DNA of 64,000 nucleotides from Caldifarciminota bacterium. GTDB lineage: Bacteria > Hydrothermota > Tepidihabitantia > Tepidihabitantales > CAIPLT01. The notes under the pieces are model-generated. The model was given only the letters and a program-made list of their open reading frames with translations, was not told the origin of the DNA and ran no database searches. The DNA is taken from positions 112,001 through 176,000 of the forward strand of contig CAIPLT010000059.1 of assembly GCA_903865935.1 (NCBI GenBank), given 5' to 3'. The position numbers were made by a program, and so were the translations under genes. Positions 36,244-44,348 of this stretch are shown in pieces. Position 1 is the stretch's first letter. Each line of letters starts with the position of its first letter.

Positions 36244-37429
36244 ACAAATAAAAGTTATCCTCAATCAGCTCCGAGATTTAACAAACAAATATAAAACTCG
36301 AATTTTTATTGTTGGCGGACCAGTCCGCGATATGATAATGGCTAAAAAAAAGTCATTGATTATCGGTCAGGATTTGGATATAGCAGTGGAGAATAATTTT
36401 TCCGAAATCGGCGAGAGTTTAGCCAAGGAACTAAATGCTAAAATTACCCGATATCCGCAGTTTATGACCATGACCCTCGAATTAGATAACTCGAGTCATA
36501 TCGATATTGCCCAAACCCGAGAAGAGATTTACTATAAACCTGCGGTATTACCAAGAGTTCTACCGGCTTTGATTGATATTGACCTGAAACGGCGCGATTT
36601 TACAATCAACGCGATAGCAATGGAAATCAAGTCAAAACCGCTATATCCAATCATTGACCCGTTCAATGGTCGAAAAGACCTGAAAGAAAAGAAAATCCGC
36701 GTGTTACACCAGCAGAGTTTTGTCGATGACCCGACACGGATTTTCCGGTCAATTCGATTTGCCGCAAGATTAGGATTCAAAATAGAACCAAAAACTGAAG
36801 CGTTAATGAAATCTGCAATCAAGAAGGGTTATCTGAAGTTGCTATCCGGTGAACGGATTTTATATGAACTCAAGCTGATAATGAGTGAGCGAAATAGCAC
36901 AGAAATGCTCAAGTCTCTGCAATATTATAATATAATATCCAGCCTGTTTGAAATTAATTTGCCTGCGCGGTTTTTTACCGAACAGAAAAAACTTGCCCTT
37001 GACCGTTTTAAGCTGATTCGCTTATTTTCCTTTATTCCCGAATCGTTCTGGTCAAAATATCCGCTGTTAAAAGAAACAATGGAAAGTGCAAAAACTATTA
37101 GAAAGTTTTCCAAGTATCGGGCTCAATTACTGAAAGCTAAAAAGCCGAGCGAAGTTTATCGAACACTGAAACCATTGTCAAACACCGGATTAGAGATTTC
37201 ATCTTTACTTGAGAAACAACCGGCAAAAAACAAGATAAGACAATATCTTACAAAATATACAAAAATAAAAATATTTACAAACGGCAAAATATTGCAGGAA
37301 TTAAAAATACCGCCTGGTGAAAAATACTCAAAAATATTTAATGAGCTGTTGTATCTTAAGCTTGATAATAAGATAGAGACCCGAGCTGACGAGATTAAAT
37401 ATATTAAAAAATATTACTGTAATGTCTAA
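36239..37429 (+). CDS. cca: CCA-adding enzyme / poly(A) polymerase family tRNA nucleotidyltransferase
   Basis: About 396 residues of the class II nucleotidyltransferase family. Visible motifs: IFIVGGPVRDMIM, the catalytic DLDIAVE aspartates, the KRRDFTINAIAM template region and PTRIFRSIRFAARLGF. It adds or repairs the tRNA 3' CCA, consistent with the tRNA-Met gene here lacking encoded CCA. There is no ATG/GTG/TTG in a good position: TTG 36215 has no spaced Shine-Dalgarno, whereas ATT 36239 has GGAG (36229-36232) 6 nt upstream and overlaps the preceding TAA. The start is therefore provisional. Confidence 0.85.
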   Translation: MKQIKVILNQLRDLTNKYKTRIFIVGGPVRDMIMAKKKSLIIGQDLDIAVENNFSEIGESLAKELNAKITRYPQFMTMTLELDNSSHIDIAQTREEIYYKPAVLPRVLPALIDIDLKRRDFTINAIAMEIKSKPLYPIIDPFNGRKDLKEKKIRVLHQQSFVDDPTRIFRSIRFAARLGFKIEPKTEALMKSAIKKGYLKLLSGERILYELKLIMSERNSTEMLKSLQYYNIISSLFEINLPARFFTEQKKLALDRFKLIRLFSFIPESFWSKYPLLKETMESAKTIRKFSKYRAQLLKAKKPSEVYRTLKPLSNTGLEISSLLEKQPAKNKIRQYLTKYTKIKIFTNGKILQELKIPPGEKYSKIFNELLYLKLDNKIETRADEIKYIKKYYCNV

Positions 37430-38051
37430 TTTAACATCAATTATCTTGTCCGCCCCGGCAATACTTTTCTGTTTAACGATTCACGAGTATGCGCATGGTT
37501 TCGTTGCTTTCCGATTAGGCGACCCGACCGCAAAATCCGCGGGTCGGCTCACATTAAATCCTTTAAAACATTTAGATTTAATCGGAACGATCAGTCTGTT
37601 TCTGTTCCGTTTAGGCTGGGCAAAGCCGGTACCGATTAACCCGATGTATTTTCGAAACCCCAAGAGAGATATCTTACTTACTTCTTTAGCCGGACCGGCG
37701 GCAAATTTTCTATGCGCAATCGGTTTTGGTATTATCATCAGAATTTTATTTCGTATATTTTCTCCGAACAGTTTTTGGATGGTTATAATTTTCATGTTTT
37801 TCTACTTTAGCTTAATATTGGGGATATTTAATTTAATACCAATCCCGCCACTTGACGGCTCAAAAATTCTCTATTATCTTTTACCTCGTAATATGGCAGT
37901 ACAGTATGCTCATTTGGAACGTTATGGTATTTTTATCCTGTTGGGAATAATTATTATAGGGCAATTTGCCGGAATTTCAATTTTGGGTTCAATTATATCG
38001 CCAATTGTGCGCTTTTTCTCAAATATAATTATCGGGCAAAGTATTTTATGA
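37422..38051 (+). CDS. Site-2 protease family (M50) membrane metalloprotease
   Basis: A 209-residue membrane protein with the zinc motif HEYAH at residues 21-25, inside the first membrane helix, and the third-ligand motif NLIPIPPLDGSK near residue 140-151. Small M50 rhomboid-size members like this cleave membrane-bound substrates, but targets are unknown. It overlaps cca by 8 nt and ftsK by 4 nt. Confidence 0.92.
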   Translation: MSNLTSIILSAPAILFCLTIHEYAHGFVAFRLGDPTAKSAGRLTLNPLKHLDLIGTISLFLFRLGWAKPVPINPMYFRNPKRDILLTSLAGPAANFLCAIGFGIIIRILFRIFSPNSFWMVIIFMFFYFSLILGIFNLIPIPPLDGSKILYYLLPRNMAVQYAHLERYGIFILLGIIIIGQFAGISILGSIISPIVRFFSNIIIGQSIL

Positions 38052-40672
38052 GAACTAGACCAAAAAGCGATAACGGTAAATCAAAAGCACGCAATATTAC
38101 TTACCTAATTATATTGGCGCTGGCTTTATTTCTTATTGTCAGCCTGCTGCTATATCATTTTGGCAAACGGCAATCGGTTGGTGTTATCGGACGGTATTTT
38201 AGTGACTGGTTGGTCTATTGGTTTGGTTATTGTGCGTATGCAATACCGCTATTTTTTATCTTGCTGGTGATGGGTCGTTTAGGGGTTAGGTGGGTCAAAG
38301 AGCATTTATCGCCAATATTTTTCTGGCTGGTTGCGATATTTATTTTTATCAGTTCATTGTCGGTTGCCGTCGGATTAATTGCCGAATTGAAAAACTATGG
38401 CGGTCTCATTGGTAGTGCCTTTGCTCAATTTTTATTTACCCGATTCGGGCTCGGTTTGACTTTTTTTATACCATGTTTCATATTTTATGCTTTAATCCCT
38501 GCGATTCGTAACCGGGAAGCAAAACCTTATATCGCGAACAGTATCTTCACGTTTATTTTAATCTTTTTACTACAGATGACAATTACTTATCTATTTCCAA
38601 ATGGTTATTGGCGGATGGTTAATGGTAAAGGCTTGCTCATTGCCGGCACAATTACAAAAGGAATTGTGAGTGGTCTTCATTATTTGACCGGTCAATGGGG
38701 AACACTGGTTATTATTTTATGTTTATGGGTGCTGTTTGTACTGTTATATGCTCATGTACTAAAGCTATTAACACCAATTGGTAATTTCTTTGTCCTGATC
38801 GGCAAAGGTATATGGCGGTTTTTAAAATGGCTATACAGATTTTTGACCAGTATTATTACAATCCGGCGGACACCGCACCGAGAAAAAAGGCAAGTTGTTG
38901 TAAATATCCCGGAAAAACCAGAACCAATACAATCAGTGACGCCGACATTGTTTGCTGAGACCGAGAAAAAGCAGGAAAAACCTGATGTGCCAGAAAAGCA
39001 CAAACCTAAACCAGCGATTTCATTTGATGAACAGGAGTTTCAGAATGAGTTTTTAGCATCGCTTGATGTTCCACCCGCGGAAAAAGTTACGGTTGACAAA
39101 AAAGCATTGGAACAAGAAGCAAATCTACTAATTGAGAAATTAAAGGAATTTGACATTGATTGTAAAGTAACCGATGTTTTGACTGGACCAATGATTACAC
39201 GGTTTGAATTAGAACCTGCTCCAGGTATTAAGATTCAGCGCATTGAAAATTTAGCCGATGATTTATCCCTTTCACTTAAAGCGGAAAGAATTAGAATCTT
39301 AGCACCAATTCCGGGGAAGGCCGTGGTTGGCATTGAAATTCCCAATAAATATCGGAGCATTGTATATCTTAGAAACATACTCACGACTGAAGATTATACT
39401 TCCAAGACTTCGCCTTTAACATTTGCATTAGGGGAAACGATTACCGGTGAGCCATTATGCGCAGACTTACGCGAGATGCCCCATGTATTGATTGCTGGGA
39501 CAACCGGTTCGGGCAAGAGTGTATGTATTAATACGATGATTTCATCAATAATCTTCCGCTCTTCACATAATGACGTCAGGTTTTTAGCAATCGACCCAAA
39601 GCAATTAGAACTACCGGCTTATAACCCGATACCGCATCTTTTAAATCCAACTACGATTGACCCGAAACGTGCTTTAAAAGAACTGGACCGAATTATCGGT
39701 ATTATGGAAGCACGTTATGGAATATTTGCCAACTTGGGAGTTAGAGATATTGCCGGTTATAATCAGATTGCCCAAAAAGAGGGTTTAGAAAAGAAACCAT
39801 ATATTGTCGTAATTATTGATGAATTGGCAGACTTAATGATTCGCGCGCCAACTGAAATTGAAGAAAAAATTACCAGATTAGCACAAATGTCACGCGCAGT
39901 AGGCATTCATTTGGTTCTGGCAACACAGCGACCATCAGTGGATGTGATTACCGGCTTGATTAAGGCTAATTTTCCGTGCCGAATCGCATTCCAGGTTGCA
40001 TCTAAAACTGACTCGCGCACGATTCTTGATATGAATGGGGCAGAAGCTTTGTTAGGACGTGGTGACATGCTCTTTTTGCCACCAGGCAAAGGCGAGCCAA
40101 CAAGGTTGCATTGTGCTTTTGTTTCAGCCCAGGCAACCAAGCGGATTGTTGATCTCTGGACCCGGCGTTACATTACTGAGATGTTAACCGGTTTAGTTCC
40201 TAATCCGGCAGAAATGGCAAAGGCAATTGTTGCTAAACAAGTAGGCGATGTTTTAATTGACCGGGAAAAAGCATCACTCAAACGCAAGCAAGAGGATTTT
40301 TATTCAATTGTTCCGGAAAATATTGCCGAGCAACTTTGGAAGCAGGAATATCACCGACCACTTTCCGAAGAGCTTGATATGCCCAAAATATCAAAAACCG
40401 AAACGACCGGTGCAGAAAGGGAAATCGACGAGCTGTTTGATCAGGCAGCAAGGATTGTATTCAGACACCGCGAAGCATCGGTATCAATGTTACAACGCCG
40501 ATTAGATATTGGCTGGGCAAGGGCGGGTCGAATTATTGACCAGCTGGAACAACTTGGCATTGTCGGACCATACGTTGGGTCGAAATCCAGAAAAGTAGTT
40601 GTGCAAAGTGAAGAGGAATTGGAAACAATTCTTACCGTGCTTAAAAAAGGACCTCCACAACCAGAAAAATAA
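38048..40672 (+). CDS. ftsK: DNA translocase FtsK/SpoIIIE
   Basis: 874 residues. Five hydrophobic segments occupy residues 15-260, followed by a linker. The motor has the alpha-beta domain (CKVTDVLTGPMITRFELEPAPG), Walker A GTTGSGKS near 482-489, Walker B VVIIDELADLM near 585-595 and the LATQRPSVDVITG motif. The last 65 residues form the winged-helix gamma domain (SMLQRRLDIGWARAGRIIDQLE) that reads KOPS-type polar sequences. It moves chromosomes through the division septum. Confidence 0.96.
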   Translation: MRTRPKSDNGKSKARNITYLIILALALFLIVSLLLYHFGKRQSVGVIGRYFSDWLVYWFGYCAYAIPLFFILLVMGRLGVRWVKEHLSPIFFWLVAIFIFISSLSVAVGLIAELKNYGGLIGSAFAQFLFTRFGLGLTFFIPCFIFYALIPAIRNREAKPYIANSIFTFILIFLLQMTITYLFPNGYWRMVNGKGLLIAGTITKGIVSGLHYLTGQWGTLVIILCLWVLFVLLYAHVLKLLTPIGNFFVLIGKGIWRFLKWLYRFLTSIITIRRTPHREKRQVVVNIPEKPEPIQSVTPTLFAETEKKQEKPDVPEKHKPKPAISFDEQEFQNEFLASLDVPPAEKVTVDKKALEQEANLLIEKLKEFDIDCKVTDVLTGPMITRFELEPAPGIKIQRIENLADDLSLSLKAERIRILAPIPGKAVVGIEIPNKYRSIVYLRNILTTEDYTSKTSPLTFALGETITGEPLCADLREMPHVLIAGTTGSGKSVCINTMISSIIFRSSHNDVRFLAIDPKQLELPAYNPIPHLLNPTTIDPKRALKELDRIIGIMEARYGIFANLGVRDIAGYNQIAQKEGLEKKPYIVVIIDELADLMIRAPTEIEEKITRLAQMSRAVGIHLVLATQRPSVDVITGLIKANFPCRIAFQVASKTDSRTILDMNGAEALLGRGDMLFLPPGKGEPTRLHCAFVSAQATKRIVDLWTRRYITEMLTGLVPNPAEMAKAIVAKQVGDVLIDREKASLKRKQEDFYSIVPENIAEQLWKQEYHRPLSEELDMPKISKTETTGAEREIDELFDQAARIVFRHREASVSMLQRRLDIGWARAGRIIDQLEQLGIVGPYVGSKSRKVVVQSEEELETILTVLKKGPPQPEK

Positions 40673-40729
40673 GCCACAATATTACTGATTTACCAATTCT
40701 GTAATTTATACTGCCAATATAACAAAAAA

Positions 40730-40750
40730 TTAGATAAATTTTTTATCTAA
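40730..40750. other. 8-bp hairpin between ftsK and larA-like gene
   Basis: TTAGATAA/TTATCTAA around a 5-nt loop, A-rich on the left and without a U run on the right. It may be a weak terminator for ftsK or an operator. Confidence 0.35.
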
Positions 40751-40807
40751 CATTCTAAAATTCATATTTTATATATACATTACTCAGAACCCGATGGTCT
40801 GAATTAC

Positions 40808-40837
40808 TTGACAATTGGCACAGAGTGGGATTAAAAT
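40808..40837 (+). promoter_or_regulatory. Promoter of the larA-like gene
   Basis: TTGACA, 18-nt spacer, TAAAAT; -10 ends 5 nt before the ATG. Confidence 0.72.
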
Positions 40838-40842
40838 AAACT

Positions 40843-42063
40843 ATGCAGATAAAATTACCTTATGGCAAAGAAGACATCATTCTTGATATTCCAGAAAAAA
40901 ACCTGTTAGGAATTCTAAAACCGCAACAACCAAAAGATAAGGGAAAGATCGATATTAAAGGATTACAGGTAGAACTTAAAAACTTTTTATCTGATAGCCG
41001 AAAAGTGCTAATTATCGTTAACGATTATACTCGACCAACCCCGACCACAGATATTATTACGTTGATTGAGCAGATTATAAAAGATTATGATTTTAGATTT
41101 ATTATGGCGTGTGGGTCACATCGAGCGCCAATGCCGGATGAATTAGTCCAGGTTTTCGGAAAATATGCCGAATTGTACAAAGATAGAATTTTAGTGCATG
41201 ATGCCAAAGATACTAAACAGTTGAAATTTTTAGGTAAAACAAAAAAGAATATTGCGGTCTGGTTAAATCAGGCAATATGGGAAGCAGATAAGATAATTGC
41301 AATAAACTCGGTCGAACCGCACTATTTTGCTGGTTTTACCGGTGGTCGTAAGTCTTTTTTACCTGGAATAGCAGGATTTGATACAATTACCGCGAATCAT
41401 AAATTGTCTTTGCAACCCGAGTCCAAGACTTTGGCGCTTGCCGGCAATCCAGTTAACGAAGATATGAACGAGATTGCCAGAATGGTGCCACGGGACATCT
41501 TTTCAATTCAAATCGTAATTGACTCAGCGCATCAAATTTATTCGATACGCTCCGGGAATCTTTTCAAATCCGAGGATGAGGCGATTGAGGATTCAAAAAA
41601 GATATTTTGTGTTCCGATTAAAGAAAAGGCCGATATTGTCATCGCATTAATTCAAGAGCCATACGATGTAAACTTCTATCAGTCACAAAAGGGTATGGAA
41701 AATGCGAAACTGGCATTGAAAGATAAAGGTATTATGATTGTTGCCTCAAAGTGCCGTAAAGGAATTGGCGATGATGAGTTTGTCCGGTTACTTGCTTCGA
41801 CCGCAAATCCTAAACAAGCGATTGAAAAAATTGATAAGGAATTTAAGCTGGGTTACCATAAATCGGCAAAATTAGCTGAAACAATGTTATGGGCAGAAAT
41901 CTGGACCGTTATGCCAATCGATGATAATATCGTTAAAAGTGTTTTTATGACACCATTTAGGGACTTAAATACTGCGTTACAAAAGGCATTGGAGAAAAAA
42001 GGTGTAAATGCGAGTATTCTGATACTCCCGGATGCAAGTCTGACTGTACCGTTAATAACCTGA
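40843..42063 (+). CDS. LarA-like nickel-dependent racemase family protein
   Basis: 406 residues of the LarA family. Motifs: NDYTRPTPT, ACGSHRAPM, EPHYFAGFTGGRKSFLPG at about 158-175 (with the lysine that carries the nickel-pincer cofactor) and TANHKLSL with the catalytic histidine. LarA enzymes racemise or epimerise 2-hydroxyacids. No larBCE cofactor genes are adjacent, so cofactor supply must be elsewhere. The gene is single with its own leaderless-type promoter. Confidence 0.88.
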   Translation: MQIKLPYGKEDIILDIPEKNLLGILKPQQPKDKGKIDIKGLQVELKNFLSDSRKVLIIVNDYTRPTPTTDIITLIEQIIKDYDFRFIMACGSHRAPMPDELVQVFGKYAELYKDRILVHDAKDTKQLKFLGKTKKNIAVWLNQAIWEADKIIAINSVEPHYFAGFTGGRKSFLPGIAGFDTITANHKLSLQPESKTLALAGNPVNEDMNEIARMVPRDIFSIQIVIDSAHQIYSIRSGNLFKSEDEAIEDSKKIFCVPIKEKADIVIALIQEPYDVNFYQSQKGMENAKLALKDKGIMIVASKCRKGIGDDEFVRLLASTANPKQAIEKIDKEFKLGYHKSAKLAETMLWAEIWTVMPIDDNIVKSVFMTPFRDLNTALQKALEKKGVNASILILPDASLTVPLIT

Positions 42064-42116
42064 TAAAATCAACTTTTAAATCCTAGAATCTTAATATCTT
42101 AGAATTAATTGGCAGG

Positions 42117-42668
42117 TCAGTTGTGCAACACGAAAATTATAACATTTTCACCGGTTGCATCAAAACTTCGTATTGATTGTCCTTGTTTATCCATACCGAT
42201 AAGACCCCATAAAGTTATTCGACCACTGCCGATCGGCATATATACGCCATAGCGCATTTCGCCAGGGTTGTAACCGTCGTCATCGTTTGCCCCATAAATC
42301 GAGTCGCTACTTACCTCCTGCGGATAATCGTAATCCCAGGGGTTAAATTCATCCGGGTCCATTATATCTCCGGTCCAGGGATTGGTCGGTAATTTTCCCA
42401 TTACCTGGGGATTGGCGTAAGGGTCACCACCAGGGAAGTATGAACCATAATAATCTTCGTAGAAATCGATGCCGTATTCACCCTTTTCGGAAAAGTAAGA
42501 TTCAATCACGGTGCCAACATTATACATATTCATTTTTTCTGCTGTTATGCGGGCCCGTTCACGGATTAGAGCATAGTTGGGAATTGACATTGACAGTATT
42601 ATCCCGATAATCATGACGACCATCAGTATTTCAACCAGGGTAAAACCATTAATGTTATTTGTTTTCAT
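42117..42668 (-). CDS. Prepilin-type protein (type IV pilin/pseudopilin)
   Basis: 183 residues from ATG 42668 (MKTNNINGFTLVEIL). The class III leader is cut before FTLVEILMVVMIIGIIL; then MSIPNYALIRERARITAEKMN continues the helix. Its C-terminal Gly/Asp/Pro-rich region and terminal FVLHN resemble the 17989 pilin, so these are paralogues. The frame extends 13 codons upstream, but that would hide the prepilin signal. It is divergent from rplR. Confidence 0.85.
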   Translation of the reverse strand: MKTNNINGFTLVEILMVVMIIGIILSMSIPNYALIRERARITAEKMNMYNVGTVIESYFSEKGEYGIDFYEDYYGSYFPGGDPYANPQVMGKLPTNPWTGDIMDPDEFNPWDYDYPQEVSSDSIYGANDDDGYNPGEMRYGVYMPIGSGRITLWGLIGMDKQGQSIRSFDATGENVIIFVLHN

Positions 42669-42688
42669 ATTCCGATATATTCCTATTG

Positions 42689-42717
42689 ATTTTAAGAATA
42701 AACTCAAGATATGTCAA
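42689..42717 (-). promoter_or_regulatory. Promoter of the second pilin gene
   Basis: Minus strand: TTGACA, 17-nt spacer, TAAAAT, 20 nt before ATG 42668. Its -35 box is 8 nt from the -35 of the divergent rplR promoter. Confidence 0.68.
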
Positions 42718-42725
42718 GAAAAATA

Positions 42726-42753
42726 TTGACAATGTTATTTTTTTCATTATAAT
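42726..42753 (+). promoter_or_regulatory. Promoter of rplR-secY
   Basis: TTGACA, 16-nt spacer, TATAAT, a full consensus; -10 ends 11 nt before the rplR ATG and there is no Shine-Dalgarno. Confidence 0.82.
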
Positions 42754-42764
42754 CTTTTCTTATT

Positions 42765-43142
42765 ATGATTAAAGACCAGTTAAAAAGACGTCATTTAAGA
42801 ATTAGAAAACACATCATGGGCATTGCCGAGAAGCCACGGCTTTGTGTCAAGCGTAGTAATAAGAATGTTTATGGTGTTTTAGTTGATGATTATAAGCATA
42901 AAACGATTATGACTGTATCTTCATTAGCCAAAGATTTAGTTAAAGAAGAACCACAGGCAGAAAAAGGAAAAGCAAAAATGACCGGTAAAACATTAACCGC
43001 ATACCAGGTCGGATACTTTATCGCTCAAAAAGCTAAGACACTTGGTATCAATGCGGTAGTTTTTGATCGGGGTGGTTACCGTTATCACGGACGAATAAAA
43101 GCTCTTGCCGATGGCGCAAGAAAGGGAGGCTTAAAATTCTAA
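42765..43142 (+). CDS. rplR: Large-subunit ribosomal protein uL18
   Basis: 125 residues with the L18 pattern: RRHLRIRKHIMGIAEKPRLC, then VKRSNKNVYGVLVDD and VFDRGGYRYHGRIKALADGARKGGL. It binds 5S rRNA. It is the first gene of its unit here, whereas in most bacteria it follows rpsH-rplF in the spc operon. A GGGAGG near its end serves as the Shine-Dalgarno for rpsE. Confidence 0.96.
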   Translation: MIKDQLKRRHLRIRKHIMGIAEKPRLCVKRSNKNVYGVLVDDYKHKTIMTVSSLAKDLVKEEPQAEKGKAKMTGKTLTAYQVGYFIAQKAKTLGINAVVFDRGGYRYHGRIKALADGARKGGLKF

Positions 43143-43765
43143 GGGAAAATACTGCTCAAGACGCTCAAGAATTTATTGAGCGGGTTATATACTTAAAGCG
43201 AGTATCAAAGGTTGTTAAAGGTGGTAAAAGAATGCGCATGTCTGCCGGTGTGATTGTCGGCGATGGGCAGGGCAAGGTCGGATTAGGACATGGCAAGTCA
43301 GAAGAAGTTGCTTTGGCGGTTCGAAAAGCAGCGACCCGTGCCAAGAAAAATCTTATATCAATCGCCATTATCGGCAATACGATTCCCCATGCAACCAATG
43401 GTAAATATGGCGCAAGTAAAATACTGATAAAACCCGCACCAGAAGGCACTGGTTTAATTGCTTGTTCGCAAGTGCGTGCGGTATTAGAAGCTTTAGGATT
43501 AAAGGACCTATATACAAAATCACTTGGTTCTACTAATCCCTACAATTTAGCGGTCGCAACGCTTCGGGCGTTACAGAAACTGCGCACACCGGAAGAGGTT
43601 GCGTTAATTCGCAATAAACCGGTCGAGCACGTTACGAACAAAAGGCGTGCAGTAAAAGTTGAAGAAGTTAAAGAAACAGAAGAAGAAACAGAAGAAGTAA
43701 AAGAAGCAGTAAAAGAAGAAGTAAAAGATGACACAAACCAAGAAACTGAAAGTAACGTTAATTAA
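43136..43765 (+). CDS. rpsE: Small-subunit ribosomal protein uS5, with probable ATT start and KE-rich tail
   Basis: Recognised by VVKGGKRMRMSAGVIVGDGQ and GHGKSEEVALAVRKA. The conserved N-terminus (FIERVIYLKRVSKVVKGG) lies upstream of the first in-frame ATG (43232), and no ATG/GTG/TTG occurs before it. ATT 43136 has GGGAGG (43124-43129) 6 nt upstream and overlaps the rplR stop. That yields 209 residues. The last 35 residues or so are a Lys/Glu/Val-rich tail (EEVKETEEETEEVKEAVKEE), absent from typical S5. The rpmD start lies inside the tail. Confidence 0.88.
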   Translation: MLRENTAQDAQEFIERVIYLKRVSKVVKGGKRMRMSAGVIVGDGQGKVGLGHGKSEEVALAVRKAATRAKKNLISIAIIGNTIPHATNGKYGASKILIKPAPEGTGLIACSQVRAVLEALGLKDLYTKSLGSTNPYNLAVATLRALQKLRTPEEVALIRNKPVEHVTNKRRAVKVEEVKETEEETEEVKEAVKEEVKDDTNQETESNVN

Positions 43766-43919
43766 AAGCACAATTGACTCTTTGCCGGTCCATAAAAAGA
43801 ACGCAAGGGCGCTGGGACTGAGGAGAATCAATGCTTCCCGAATTCATAATGACACACCGATGATTCGGGGTATGATTACAAAAGTCAGACATTTAGTGAA
43901 GGTGGAAAATGTTGATTAA
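43728..43919 (+). CDS. rpmD: Large-subunit ribosomal protein uL30
   Basis: 63 residues: KLKVTLIKSTIDSLPVHKKN, then ARALGLRRINASRIHNDTP and MIRGMITKVRHLVKVE, the complete bacterial L30. It overlaps the rpsE tail by 38 nt and rplO by 11 nt. The upstream Shine-Dalgarno is weak, so coupling to rpsE translation is likely. Confidence 0.95.
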   Translation: MTQTKKLKVTLIKSTIDSLPVHKKNARALGLRRINASRIHNDTPMIRGMITKVRHLVKVENVD

Positions 43920-44346
43920 TCTACATCCAGCTAAAGGCGCCCGCCACCGCCGAAAGCGCATTGGCTGTGGACCGGGATCGGGTCATGGCAAGACTTCAAC
44001 CCGCGGACACAAAGGAGCTGGTCAGCGTAAGGGGAAAGAGTATGATGCCCGGTTTGAGGGTGGTCAGATGCCTCTTTATCGTAAAATCCCCAAGCGCGGT
44101 TTTACAAATTATACTAGAGTAGCTTACGAAGTTGTGAATTTAGGCGATATCAGTCGTGTAAAATTAACCGGCACGATTAATATCGAATTATTAAAGAAAA
44201 GCGGACTTTTAAAGAAAGCTTTACCGGTAAAGATACTGGGTAATGGCGAGGTTACCGCGCCGCTCACAATTCAAGCCCATGCAATATCAGAGTCGGCGAT
44301 GAAAAAACTCGAGGCGGCGGGCGGCAAGTTTGAGAAAGTAATCTAA
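43909..44346 (+). CDS. rplO: Large-subunit ribosomal protein uL15
   Basis: 145 residues with the L15 N-terminus: GARHRRKRIGCGPGSGHGKT, then STRGHKGAGQRKGKEYDARFEGGQMPLYRKIPKRGF broken into the usual basic extension. The C-terminal globular domain follows (VKILGNGEVTAPLTIQAHAISESA). Spacing to secY is 2 nt, the canonical order. Confidence 0.96.
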   Translation: MLINLHPAKGARHRRKRIGCGPGSGHGKTSTRGHKGAGQRKGKEYDARFEGGQMPLYRKIPKRGFTNYTRVAYEVVNLGDISRVKLTGTINIELLKKSGLLKKALPVKILGNGEVTAPLTIQAHAISESAMKKLEAAGGKFEKVI

Positions 44347-44348
44347 GG

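Noticed and set aside
43232-43765. rpsE starting at ATG 43232
   Set aside because: It would delete the conserved N-terminal segment of S5 ending KVVKGGKR, and no Shine-Dalgarno precedes this ATG.
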